From NCBI RefSeq assembly GCF_022808595.1, contig NZ_JAKUCN010000001.1, forward strand, positions 186,001-250,000: 64,000 nt of DNA. The letters run 5' to 3'. Source of the DNA: Microvirga solisilvae (lineage in GTDB: Bacteria > Pseudomonadota > Alphaproteobacteria > Rhizobiales > Beijerinckiaceae). Of this stretch, positions 56,718 to 64,000 are shown piece after piece; within the stretch, counting starts at the first letter, position 1, and each line of letters opens with the position of its first letter. Below the pieces are notes generated by a model. That model worked only from the letters and a program-made list of their open reading frames with translations, had not been told where the DNA came from and did not search any database. Both the position numbers and the translations under genes were made by a program.

Positions 56718-57950
56718 TCAGCTATAGCTGCGCTCGTCGGCAATGACCTTGCCGTCATTGGGCAGGCTGCCCGGTGCGACAAAACTGACCATACCTTTGA
56801 GCTTCGTGACCGCATGAAGCGTGTCCGTCACGGCAGCAAGGAGCGCATCCGAGCCCGAAGCGCATTCGGCAAGCAGGCTCATCACGTCGGTTTCGTGTTC
56901 CCGTTCCACGAGGAGGCGCAGGCGCCCGAGTTCGGGATGGCGTCGGCCAATCTCCGCCACTTGCTCGGGCCGCACGAACATGCCCTTTACCTTCGTCGCT
57001 TGATCGGCGCGGCCCATCCAGCCCCTGATCCGCATATTGGTGCGCCCGCATGGGCTTGTGCCCGGCATGACGGCGGTGAGGTCGCCGAGCGCCAGACGGA
57101 TGATGGGGTGGTGGGGATCGAGGGTGGTGACGATAATCTCGCCCACTTCGCCCTCGGCGACAGGATCGCCCGTGCCAGGACGCACGATCTCCACGATGAT
57201 GTCCTCGTTGACGACGAGGCCCTCGCGGGCGGAGGTCTCGTAAGCGATGAAGCCGAGATCCGCCGTGGCATAGGCCTGATACGCCTCAATGCCATGCTCG
57301 GCGAATTTCTCCTGCAGCGATTTCGGAAAAGCCGCGCCCGAGACGAGCGCGCGCTTGATGGAGGAAACATCGCGCCCGTTCGCGGCGGCTGCCTCGATGA
57401 GGATCTTCAAGAAGTCAGGCGTGCCGCAATAGGCATTCGGACGATAGGCTTCGATCAATTCGAATTGCTGCTCTGTGTTACCGGGACCGGCGGGAATGAC
57501 GGCGCAGCCGAGCGCCCGCGCTCCGGAATCCATGATGAAGCCGCCCGGCGTCAGATGATAGCTGAAGGTATTGAGCACGATATCGCCTTGGCGGAAGCCT
57601 GCTGCGAAAAGACCACGCGCCGCGCGCCAGGGATCGTTCGAAGCAGGCTCTGCCTCGAAGATCGGGCCGGGCGATGTGAAGAGCCGCCCAAAGGAGCCCG
57701 GTGCTTTCGCAATGAAGCCGCCGAAGGGCAGGGCGGTTTTCTGGAGCGTAGAGAGCTCGCCTTTGCGCAGCACTGGCAGCTTAGCCAGAGCCTCGCGGCT
57801 CGTGATGCTCGCCGGATCGACGCCTTTCATCCGCTCTGTGTAGGCTGACGCGGCCATGGCCGCTTTCAGGATCTCGGGCAGTCGCACAAACAGATCGCGC
57901 TCGCGATCAGTCTGTGAACGAGTTTCAAGAGCGTCGTAATTATCGGTCAA
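56718..57950 (-). CDS. PaaK-like adenylate-forming CoA ligase
   Basis: 410 residues of the phenylacetate-CoA ligase group. It has 'YQAYATADLGFIAYET' (the A5-like aromatic/Glu region), 'GEVGEIIVTTLDPHHPIIRLALGDL' and 'MRIRGWMGRADQATKVKGMFVRPEQVAEI' (hinge and C-terminal domain). The usual Gly/Ser-rich phosphate loop is seen only weakly as 'LFTSPGPIFEAEP'. It is the last gene of the Liv-type operon, 24 bp behind livF. Substrate unknown; an aromatic acid is likely. Confidence 0.85.
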   Translation of the reverse strand: MTDNYDALETRSQTDRERDLFVRLPEILKAAMAASAYTERMKGVDPASITSREALAKLPVLRKGELSTLQKTALPFGGFIAKAPGSFGRLFTSPGPIFEAEPASNDPWRAARGLFAAGFRQGDIVLNTFSYHLTPGGFIMDSGARALGCAVIPAGPGNTEQQFELIEAYRPNAYCGTPDFLKILIEAAAANGRDVSSIKRALVSGAAFPKSLQEKFAEHGIEAYQAYATADLGFIAYETSAREGLVVNEDIIVEIVRPGTGDPVAEGEVGEIIVTTLDPHHPIIRLALGDLTAVMPGTSPCGRTNMRIRGWMGRADQATKVKGMFVRPEQVAEIGRRHPELGRLRLLVEREHETDVMSLLAECASGSDALLAAVTDTLHAVTKLKGMVSFVAPGSLPNDGKVIADERSYS

Positions 57951-57974
57951 AGCGCGTCTCTTTTATCGATGGGA

Positions 57975-58811
57975 TCAGGCCAGCCAGCGCTTGCGGCGCT
58001 TGTAGCTTTTGACAGTGCGGAAGGATTTACGGTCGCCCTCCGATACGCCAAGATAGAACTCCTTCACGTCCTCGTTTTCCCGAAGCGCTTGTGCGGGGCC
58101 GTCCATCACCACACGGCCCGTTTCCAGAATGTAGCCGTAGGTGGCGTATTTGAGGGCCATGTTGGTGTTCTGCTCCGCAAGCAGGAAGGACACGCCTTCC
58201 GACGTGTTGAGAATGCGCACGATCTCGAAGATCTCTTCCACGATCTGCGGCGCGAGGCCCATGGAGGGCTCATCAAGCAGGATCATGGAAGGCTTCGACA
58301 TCATCGCGCGCCCGATGGCGCACATCTGCTGCTCGCCGCCGGAAGTATAGCCTGCCATGGACGTACGGCGCTGCTTCAGGCGCGGGAAATATTCGTAGAT
58401 GGCCTCCAGGTCGCGCTTGATGGCGGCATTGCCGTCCTTGCGCGTGAAGGCGCCGGTGAGCAGGTTCTCCTCGATGGTCAGATGGCCGAAGCAATGGCGG
58501 CCTTCGAGCACCTGGATGCAGCCGCGCCGCACCAGCTCGTTGGGCGACAGCTTGTCGACCCGCTCGCCGTTGAACTCGATGGAGCCCTTCGTTACCTCGC
58601 CGCGCTCGGCATGGAGCAGATTGGAGACAGCCTTCAGCGTCGTCGTCTTGCCGGCGCCGTTCGCGCCGAGCAGAGCGACGATGCCGCCCCTGGGCACGGT
58701 GAGAGACACGCCCTTCAGCACGAGGATCACGTGGTCATAGACCACCTCGATATTGTTGACGGTCAGAACGGTCTCTGCCGCCTGCGGCTTCGTCTGAACG
58801 GCGCTGCTCAT
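57975..58811 (-). CDS. livF: Branched-chain-type ABC transporter ATPase LivF
   Basis: 278 residues: Walker A 'GANGAGKTTTLKAV', signature-like 'YTSGGEQQMCAIGRAMM', Walker B 'MILLDEPSMGLAP'. The C-terminal tail beyond about 250 is basic ('KSFRTVKSYKRRKRWLA') and longer than in E. coli LivF. In this HAAT family many members import aromatic or other organic acids instead of amino acids. Confidence 0.92.
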   Translation of the reverse strand: MSSAVQTKPQAAETVLTVNNIEVVYDHVILVLKGVSLTVPRGGIVALLGANGAGKTTTLKAVSNLLHAERGEVTKGSIEFNGERVDKLSPNELVRRGCIQVLEGRHCFGHLTIEENLLTGAFTRKDGNAAIKRDLEAIYEYFPRLKQRRTSMAGYTSGGEQQMCAIGRAMMSKPSMILLDEPSMGLAPQIVEEIFEIVRILNTSEGVSFLLAEQNTNMALKYATYGYILETGRVVMDGPAQALRENEDVKEFYLGVSEGDRKSFRTVKSYKRRKRWLA

Positions 58812-58831
58812 GGGCTCTCCTTCAAAAAGGA

Positions 58832-58857
58832 AGCATGCGGGATTTCTCCCGCATGCT
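58832..58857 (-). terminator. Hairpin between binding-protein gene and livF
   Basis: 10-bp perfect stem AGCATGCGGG with CCCGCATGCT, 6-nt loop. On minus it is followed by TCCTTTTTG. It lies 15 bp behind the binding-protein stop and would reduce read-through into livF, leaving the binding protein in excess. Confidence 0.75.
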
Positions 58858-58872
58858 GTTTGTCAGACGTTC

Positions 58873-60195
58873 TTAGCTTGCCTTGTCGCAGGCTTCGGTG
58901 CGCTTGGGCCAGCCGGCGTTCTTCTCGGCATAGTCCTTCGCGGCGGCGTCAAGCTGTGTCTTCACGCGGTCGGTCATCGGCTCGATGGGGTTCGAGATCT
59001 TCACCCATTTCGTGCCGTCCCATTCCTGCATGAAGGCGGCGCGGTGGCCGTTGTGATCGTTGCAGGAGAGCACGAGCTGATCGGTGAAGCCTTCGAGGCC
59101 GAGTTCCTTCAGGCGGGCTGTGTCGAGCTTGATATTCTCGAGGCCGCGGCGCACGTCCTCGCCGGTCACCACCTTCTTGCCGGTGATTTTCTGCGCCTGA
59201 GCGATGCCTTCGGCAATCAGCAGCGAGTTATAGACGCCGCGATTGTAGAGAACCTCGCCCACCTTGTCCTTGGAGGCCTTGGAGAGACCCTTGTCGACCA
59301 CGTGCTTCTGGATGTCCTGCAGGGCGGGGAAGTTCGCTCCCACCGCATGCCAGTTGAGCTCCTTGAAGCCCTTGGCGCCTGCGCCGCCGGAGCGGGCGTC
59401 ATCCTCGCTCGGCCACCAGACGGAATAGAACTTGTCCATGGGATAGCCGGAGCGCACCGCTTCCTTCACGGCGGCGCCGTTCATGGTGCCCCAGCCCCAC
59501 ATGATCATGTAATCGGGCTTGTCGCGTCGGGCGCTGAGCCATTGCGAGGACTGGTTCTGCATGTCCTGTGCGGCGACAGGATAGAGCGCCACCTCGAAGC
59601 CCATCTCCTTCGCCATTTCCTGCAGCAGCGGGATCGGCTCCTTGCCGAAGGCGGCGTCGAGATGGATGAAGCCGATCTTCTTGCCCTTCAGCTTGTCGAG
59701 GCCGCCTTCCTTCTCGCCGATGTACTTGATGATCATCGACATGCCATCCCAATAGGTGGCCGGCGGGTTGAACACCCAGGGGAAGACGTCGCCGCGCGCC
59801 GAGGCCGAGAGCCCGTAGGCCATGGAGAGGATCGGGATCTTGTCGACGGAGGCGCGCGGGATCAGCGGCAGGGTGATGCCAGTCGACCACGGATTGACCA
59901 CGACCGGGCTCTTGCCCTTCACCGCTTCATAGCATTCGACGCCTTTCTTGGTGTCGTAGCCGGTCTCGCACTCCTCGATGACGAGCTTGACGCCACCGAT
60001 GCCGCCGTCGCGCTCGTTGAGCATGCGGAGGTAGTCATGCATGCCGTCTGCGATGAAGGTGCCCGAGCCTGCGAAGGGGCCGGTGCGGTATGTGAAGAGA
60101 GGGACGTAGATCGAATCCTGCGCGAAAGCGGGCAGGGCGGTTCCGGCGAGAAGGGTCGCGGCGACCAGTTTCAGGCTCAGTTTGCGAAACGACAT
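58873..60195 (-). CDS. HAAT-type ABC transporter substrate-binding protein
   Basis: Periplasmic binding protein, 440 residues. The ATG (MSFRKLSLKL) has GGGAGG well placed; longer upstream frames are not supported. The signal peptide ends near 'PAFAQDS'. The chain 'IYVPLFTYRTGPFAGSGTFIADGMHDYLRMLNERDGGIGG' is the LivK/Peripla_BP_6 opening. It is longer than amino-acid-binding members, like those for aromatic or other acids. Confidence 0.9.
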   Translation of the reverse strand: MSFRKLSLKLVAATLLAGTALPAFAQDSIYVPLFTYRTGPFAGSGTFIADGMHDYLRMLNERDGGIGGVKLVIEECETGYDTKKGVECYEAVKGKSPVVVNPWSTGITLPLIPRASVDKIPILSMAYGLSASARGDVFPWVFNPPATYWDGMSMIIKYIGEKEGGLDKLKGKKIGFIHLDAAFGKEPIPLLQEMAKEMGFEVALYPVAAQDMQNQSSQWLSARRDKPDYMIMWGWGTMNGAAVKEAVRSGYPMDKFYSVWWPSEDDARSGGAGAKGFKELNWHAVGANFPALQDIQKHVVDKGLSKASKDKVGEVLYNRGVYNSLLIAEGIAQAQKITGKKVVTGEDVRRGLENIKLDTARLKELGLEGFTDQLVLSCNDHNGHRAAFMQEWDGTKWVKISNPIEPMTDRVKTQLDAAAKDYAEKNAGWPKRTEACDKAS

Positions 60196-60269
60196 GATGC
60201 GTTTCCTCCCGTTGTTGTCCGGCATGGAGCCGGTTCTTTGAAATTCCCGTCTCCTTTTCACGCCGGCCG

Positions 60270-61355
60270 TCAGTAGGGGAACGGCCAAACGAGGAGCTTC
60301 TGCTTGCCGATCTGCCAGAGCCGCGCGAGGCCGTGCGGTTCCACGATCAGGAAAAAGATGATGAGCGCGCCCACAATCATGAAGCGCAGGTGCTCGATGG
60401 TGTCGGCGCCCACCGAGATGCCGAAGGGCGAGAGCAGGGCGGGCAGCACGATGCCGAGAACGATCGGCATGATGAAGATGAGCGCCGCGCCGAAGAACGA
60501 GCCGATGAGGCTGCCCAATCCGCCGATGATCACCATGAACAGGACGAAGAAGGACTGATTGATATTGAACACATCGTATTCAGCGCCGCCGTACCACATG
60601 AAGACCATGAGCGCGCCCGCGACGCCGCAATAATAGGACGACACGGCAAAGGCGAGGAGCTTGGTCTGCAACGGACGAATGCCCATGAGTTCGGCCGCCA
60701 GATCCATATCGCGGATTGCGATCCACATCCGCCCGATGCGGCCATGGACGAGGTTGGAGGCAAGCCACGTGAGCACGATGACGATGGTGAGCACCAGCAG
60801 GTAGCGCGTCTGCGGCGTGGCGTTCGGCCCCATGATCGGAATGCCGAAGAGGGTGCGCAGCGGCGCGTCGAGGGCGCCTGAGACGTTGTAGTTCACCAGC
60901 CACGGAATGCGGATAAAGCACCATTGCAGGAAGAACTGCGCAGCGAGCGTGGCGACTGCAAGGTAGAAGCCCTTGATGCGCAGAGACGGCAGGCCGAACA
61001 ACGCGCCGATGGCGGCGGAGAAGAAGCCGGAGACGAAGATCCAGACGATCACGTTCACGCCCGGAAAGGCCGTCATCAGCTTGTAGCAGGCGTAAGCGCC
61101 CACGCCCATGAATGCGCCGGTGCCCAGCGACAGCAGGCCCGTATAGCCGGTGAGGATATTGAGCCCGATGGAGGCGAGCGAGAAGACCAGGAAGGGGATC
61201 ATCACCGCCTGGAGCAGGAAGCTGTTGCCGAGGAAGGCAAGGGCGTAAGCCGCGATGATGATGAGGATCAGTCCGGTCCTGTCCTCGCGCAGGGGGAAGA
61301 TGGAGGCGTCGCTGACGTAGGTTGTCTTGAATTGACCGGCTTCGCGGTAGAGCAC
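60270..61355 (-). CDS. livM: ABC transporter permease LivM
   Basis: 361 residues with about ten predicted membrane segments. 'LNILTGYTGLLSLGTGAFMGVGAYA' and the cytoplasmic loop 'IRDMDLAAELMGIRPLQTKLLAFAVSSYYCGVAGAL' are typical. It starts with GTG behind AAGGGAG, 12 bp after livH. Confidence 0.92.
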   Translation of the reverse strand: MLYREAGQFKTTYVSDASIFPLREDRTGLILIIIAAYALAFLGNSFLLQAVMIPFLVFSLASIGLNILTGYTGLLSLGTGAFMGVGAYACYKLMTAFPGVNVIVWIFVSGFFSAAIGALFGLPSLRIKGFYLAVATLAAQFFLQWCFIRIPWLVNYNVSGALDAPLRTLFGIPIMGPNATPQTRYLLVLTIVIVLTWLASNLVHGRIGRMWIAIRDMDLAAELMGIRPLQTKLLAFAVSSYYCGVAGALMVFMWYGGAEYDVFNINQSFFVLFMVIIGGLGSLIGSFFGAALIFIMPIVLGIVLPALLSPFGISVGADTIEHLRFMIVGALIIFFLIVEPHGLARLWQIGKQKLLVWPFPY

Positions 61356-61367
61356 GTCAGAACTCCC

Positions 61368-62324
61368 TTAAATCCGTTCGATGATCTTCTCACCGAACAG
61401 TCCTTGCGGCCTGTAGAGCAGGAAGAGCAGGGCGATCACATAGGCAAGCCACGTCTCGACGCCGCCGCCGACCAGCGGGCCCCAGTAGAATTCGCCCAGC
61501 TTCTCGCCCACGCCGATGATGAGACCGCCGATGATCGCGCCGGGGATCGAGGTGAAGCCACCGAGGATCAGCACGGGCAAAGCCTTGAGTGCGATGATCT
61601 GGAGCGAGAACGATACGCCCGAGCGTGCTCCCCACATGATGCCCGCGACAAGGGCCACGAGACCTGCCGCGAACCACACGATCACCCAGATCTGGTTGAG
61701 CGAAATGCCGACGGACAAAGCGGCCTTGTGGCTGTCCGCCACCGCGCGAAGCGCCCGGCCGATGCGGGTCTTGGAGAAGAACACAGCAAGCAGGCCGATC
61801 ATGATCGAGGCGATGATGGCGGCGGCGATATCGAGATGCTGCAAGCGGATGGAGCCGCCGAGCGCATCGATCTCCGTGGTGCCTTGCGGCAGGAAGAGCG
61901 CGTCCGTGATCATCTCGCGCGGGTTGCCGCCGAAGATCAACTCGCCGAAGCCGATGAGGAGATAGGTAAGGCCGAAGGTGGCCATGAAGAGGATGATGTC
62001 GGGCTGGTTCACGAGCGGGCGCAGAACCACACGCTCCACCACCATGGCGAGCACCAGCATCGCAAGCGCGGCAAGGATGAGCGCTAGGAAGGCGGGAACG
62101 CCCTTCTCGTAGAGGCCCACCAGGATCAGCGCCGCGAACACCACCATGATGCCCTGCGCGAAGTTGAATACGCCGGACGCCTTGAAGATCAGCACGAATC
62201 CGAGCGCGATCAGCGCATAGAGCACGCCGGAGACGAGGCCTTCCCAGAGGGTCTGGATCAAAAGATCCGGCGCTTCGCCCATGAAGAGGAAGGGTTCGAT
62301 GAAGACCTTGTAGAGAATATCCAT
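61368..62324 (-). CDS. livH: ABC transporter permease LivH
   Basis: 318 residues. 'GLVSGVLYALIALGFVLIFKASGVFNFAQG' is the LivH opening, and 'AVADSHKAALSVGISLNQIWVIVWF' is the coupling region. The start MDILYKVF lies 10 bp behind the livG stop with GAGGGG upstream. Confidence 0.92.
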   Translation of the reverse strand: MDILYKVFIEPFLFMGEAPDLLIQTLWEGLVSGVLYALIALGFVLIFKASGVFNFAQGIMVVFAALILVGLYEKGVPAFLALILAALAMLVLAMVVERVVLRPLVNQPDIILFMATFGLTYLLIGFGELIFGGNPREMITDALFLPQGTTEIDALGGSIRLQHLDIAAAIIASIMIGLLAVFFSKTRIGRALRAVADSHKAALSVGISLNQIWVIVWFAAGLVALVAGIMWGARSGVSFSLQIIALKALPVLILGGFTSIPGAIIGGLIIGVGEKLGEFYWGPLVGGGVETWLAYVIALLFLLYRPQGLFGEKIIERI

Positions 62325-62334
62325 CAACGACCCC

Positions 62335-63135
62335 TCAATGCGCCACGCCGAGATAGGCATCGATCACGCGCTGGTCGCGCTTCACCTCATCGGGCGTGCC
62401 ATCCGCGATCTTGCGGCCGTATTCCAGCACCACCACGCGGTCGGAAAGGTCCATCACCACGCCCATGTCATGCTCGATGAGCGCGATGGTGGTGCCGTAT
62501 TGCTGGTTCACCTCCAGGATGAAGCGGGACATGTCCTCCTTCTCCTCGAGGTTCATGCCGGCCATCGGCTCGTCGAGCAGCAGCAGATCCGGTTCCATGG
62601 CAAGCGCTCGGCCCAGTTCCACGCGCTTCTGCAGGCCGTAGGGCAGGCGGCCCACTGGCGTTTTGCGGATATGCTGGATTTCGAGGAAGTCGATGATCTC
62701 CTCGACGAATTTCCGGTGCTCCACCTCCTCCTTCATGGCCGGGCCGTGGCGAAAGAGCTGCCAGAAGAAGTTCGAGCGCATCTTGATGGAGCGCCCCGCC
62801 ATGATGTTGTCCAGCGTCGACATGCTCTTGAACAGCGCGACGTTCTGGAAGGTGCGGGCGATGCCGCCGCGCGCGGCCTCGTAAGGCCTCATCTTCGGGC
62901 GCTTGATGCCCCTGAAGGTGATGCTGCCTTCGGTCGGATAATAGAAGCCGTTGATGCAGTTGAGCATCGAGGTCTTGCCCGCGCCGTTCGGGCCGATGAT
63001 GGCGCGGATCTCGCTCTTGCGGATGTCGAAGGATACGTCTGTCAGCGCCTTCACGCCGCCAAAGCCGAGCGAGACGTTCTCGACGGCAAGCAGCACGTCG
63101 CCCTTGGAGAGAACGGGATGATCGGGCGCTCTCAT
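62335..63135 (-). CDS. livG: ABC transporter ATPase LivG
   Basis: 266 residues: Walker A 'GPNGAGKTSMLNCI', signature region 'LPYGLQKRVELGRALAMEP', Walker B 'LLLLDEPMAGMN', and the C-terminal 'GTPDEVKRDQRVIDAYLGVAH' typical of LivG. Its ATG overlaps the stop of the acyl-CoA ligase gene by four bases. Confidence 0.93.
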   Translation of the reverse strand: MRAPDHPVLSKGDVLLAVENVSLGFGGVKALTDVSFDIRKSEIRAIIGPNGAGKTSMLNCINGFYYPTEGSITFRGIKRPKMRPYEAARGGIARTFQNVALFKSMSTLDNIMAGRSIKMRSNFFWQLFRHGPAMKEEVEHRKFVEEIIDFLEIQHIRKTPVGRLPYGLQKRVELGRALAMEPDLLLLDEPMAGMNLEEKEDMSRFILEVNQQYGTTIALIEHDMGVVMDLSDRVVVLEYGRKIADGTPDEVKRDQRVIDAYLGVAH

Positions 63136-64000
63136 TCGGCAGCCTCCGGGATGAGAGTGGCTTTGTCGACGGGATAGAGCTTCATGTCCTTGATCTTCAC
63201 CCGTGCCGAGATCACGCCTTTGCGGCCGTCCTCGAAGGTGACTTCGGTGGAGATGTCGGCCTCGGTCGAGCCATCGTAGAGCGCAGAGATCAATGGCGCG
63301 TAGCGCTCGGCGATGAAGCCGCGGCGAACCTTCTGTGTACGCGTCAGCTCGCCGTCATCGGCATCGAGTTCCTTGTGCAGGATGAGGAAGCGCTTAATCT
63401 GCGCCCCGCCCATGCGCGGCTCGGAGGCGAGCGAGCGGTTTACCTCGTCCACGTGCTTCTCGATCATCTCGTAGACGCGCGGATGGCCGGCCAACTCCTG
63501 ATACGAGGCGTAAATGACGCCGTTCCTCTCGGCCCAGTTGCTCACCGCCACGAGGTCGATATTGATGAAGGCCGAGACGTAATCCTTGCCGTCGCCGAAG
63601 CAGACCGCTTCCTTGATGTTGGGATAGAACTTCAGCTTGTTCTCGACATATTTCGGTGGGAAGAGCGCGCCGTCGCGCATCTTGCCCACATCCTTGGCGC
63701 GGTCGATGATCTTGAGGTGCCCGTTGGCGTCGAAGAAGCCCGCATCGCCCGAATGCACGAAGCCGTCCGCCGTCTTGGTCTCGGCGGTCTTCTCGTCGTC
63801 CTTGTAATAGCCTATGAACACGCCCGGCGAGCGATAGAGAACCTCGCCGTTGTCGGCGATGCGGATCTCGACTTCCGGAGCCGGGCGGCCCACGGTGTCG
63901 GCGCGGATTTCGCCATCCGGCTGCATGGTGATGTAGACGGAAGCTTCCGTCTGGCCGTAGAGCTGCTTCAGGTTCACGCCGATGGAACGGTAGAAACGGA
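63132..64000 (-). CDS. AMP-dependent acyl-CoA ligase, C-terminal part (gene continues beyond window)
   Basis: The frame is open to the window edge, so the N-terminus and AMP-binding P-loop are missing; about 289 residues are visible. 'LKQLYGQTEASVYI' is the A5 motif, 'ADGFVHSGDAGFFDANGHLKIIDRAKD' holds the ribose-binding Asp and hinge, and 'RVRRGFIAERY'-like sequence near the end fits long-chain acyl-CoA synthetases. Coupled start of livG (ATGA) puts it first in the uptake operon. It probably activates the imported acid. Confidence 0.88.
   Translation of the reverse strand, partial: RFYRSIGVNLKQLYGQTEASVYITMQPDGEIRADTVGRPAPEVEIRIADNGEVLYRSPGVFIGYYKDDEKTAETKTADGFVHSGDAGFFDANGHLKIIDRAKDVGKMRDGALFPPKYVENKLKFYPNIKEAVCFGDGKDYVSAFINIDLVAVSNWAERNGVIYASYQELAGHPRVYEMIEKHVDEVNRSLASEPRMGGAQIKRFLILHKELDADDGELTRTQKVRRGFIAERYAPLISALYDGSTEADISTEVTFEDGRKGVISARVKIKDMKLYPVDKATLIPEAAE

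Noticed and set aside
56530-56727. 65-residue frame in the sRNA region
   Set aside because: It runs through the promoter and terminator of the RNA candidate and into the convergent gene.
58810-60276. 488-codon plus-strand frame opposite the substrate-binding protein gene
   Set aside because: The minus strand carries a ribosome site, signal peptide and full binding-protein sequence.

Overview
The window looks like chromosomal DNA of a GC-rich alphaproteobacterium of the order Hyphomicrobiales (Rhizobiales), probably near Methylobacteriaceae/Microvirga; the genus is inference. Signs are an alphaproteobacterial Porin_2 protein, an Omp25/31-type barrel, a bifunctional Rsh, an EcfG-type general-stress promoter (GGAAC-N16-CGTT), an Irr-like iron box, and palindromic intergenic repeats of a type common in these genomes. 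I saw no tRNA, rRNA, CRISPR array, transposase or prophage.

Layout. 1-8 kb: the 3' end of a porin, an alpha/beta hydrolase, a soluble lytic transglycosylase, then dapA-smpB-ACT protein facing a NYN nuclease and pyrE. 8-13 kb: an orphan LuxR-type regulator, then rpoZ, a secreted protein of unknown function, rsh and a class I glutamine amidotransferase on the minus strand. 13.5-20.2 kb: a plus-strand cluster fabD-fabG-acpP-fabF-mltG-yicC-gmk (fatty acid synthesis, peptidoglycan release, GMP kinase). 20.2-28.1 kb, minus strand: ddl and the envelope cluster lptF-lptG-lptD-pdxA-rsmA, with no surA between lptD and pdxA. 28.3-32.8 kb: pepA, holC, an exported S10 carboxypeptidase, a lipoprotein and an orphan YezG-family immunity-like protein. 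32.8-43 kb is more accessory: an ABC-F ATPase, a Crp/Fnr regulator, a 937-residue RTX protein behind an AT-rich leader, a TetR-EmrA-EmrB efflux module with a clear palindromic operator, and a DUF2267 protein.

43-53.4 kb is transport and metabolism: a spermidine/putrescine-type ABC system without its binding protein, an AsmA protein, a 3-oxoacid CoA-transferase pair, an Fbp-type iron importer without its ATPase, and a membrane-anchored cyclic-nucleotide-binding protein that recalls Popeye proteins. 53.5-56.7 kb: small envelope proteins, a HTH protein, an Omp25/31-type barrel, and a compact noncoding unit (EcfG promoter, hairpin with a CCCC loop, strong terminator) resembling the general-stress sRNA GsrN. 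56.7-64 kb is one minus-strand operon: acyl-CoA ligase, LivG-LivH-LivM-binding protein-LivF and a PaaK-like ligase, probably for uptake and CoA activation of an organic acid.

Most genes are housekeeping. The best candidates for something undescribed are the sRNA at about 56.57-56.67 kb, a minus-strand terminator near 55.3 kb with no gene feeding it, the Popeye-like protein, the orphan immunity-like protein and the RTX locus.
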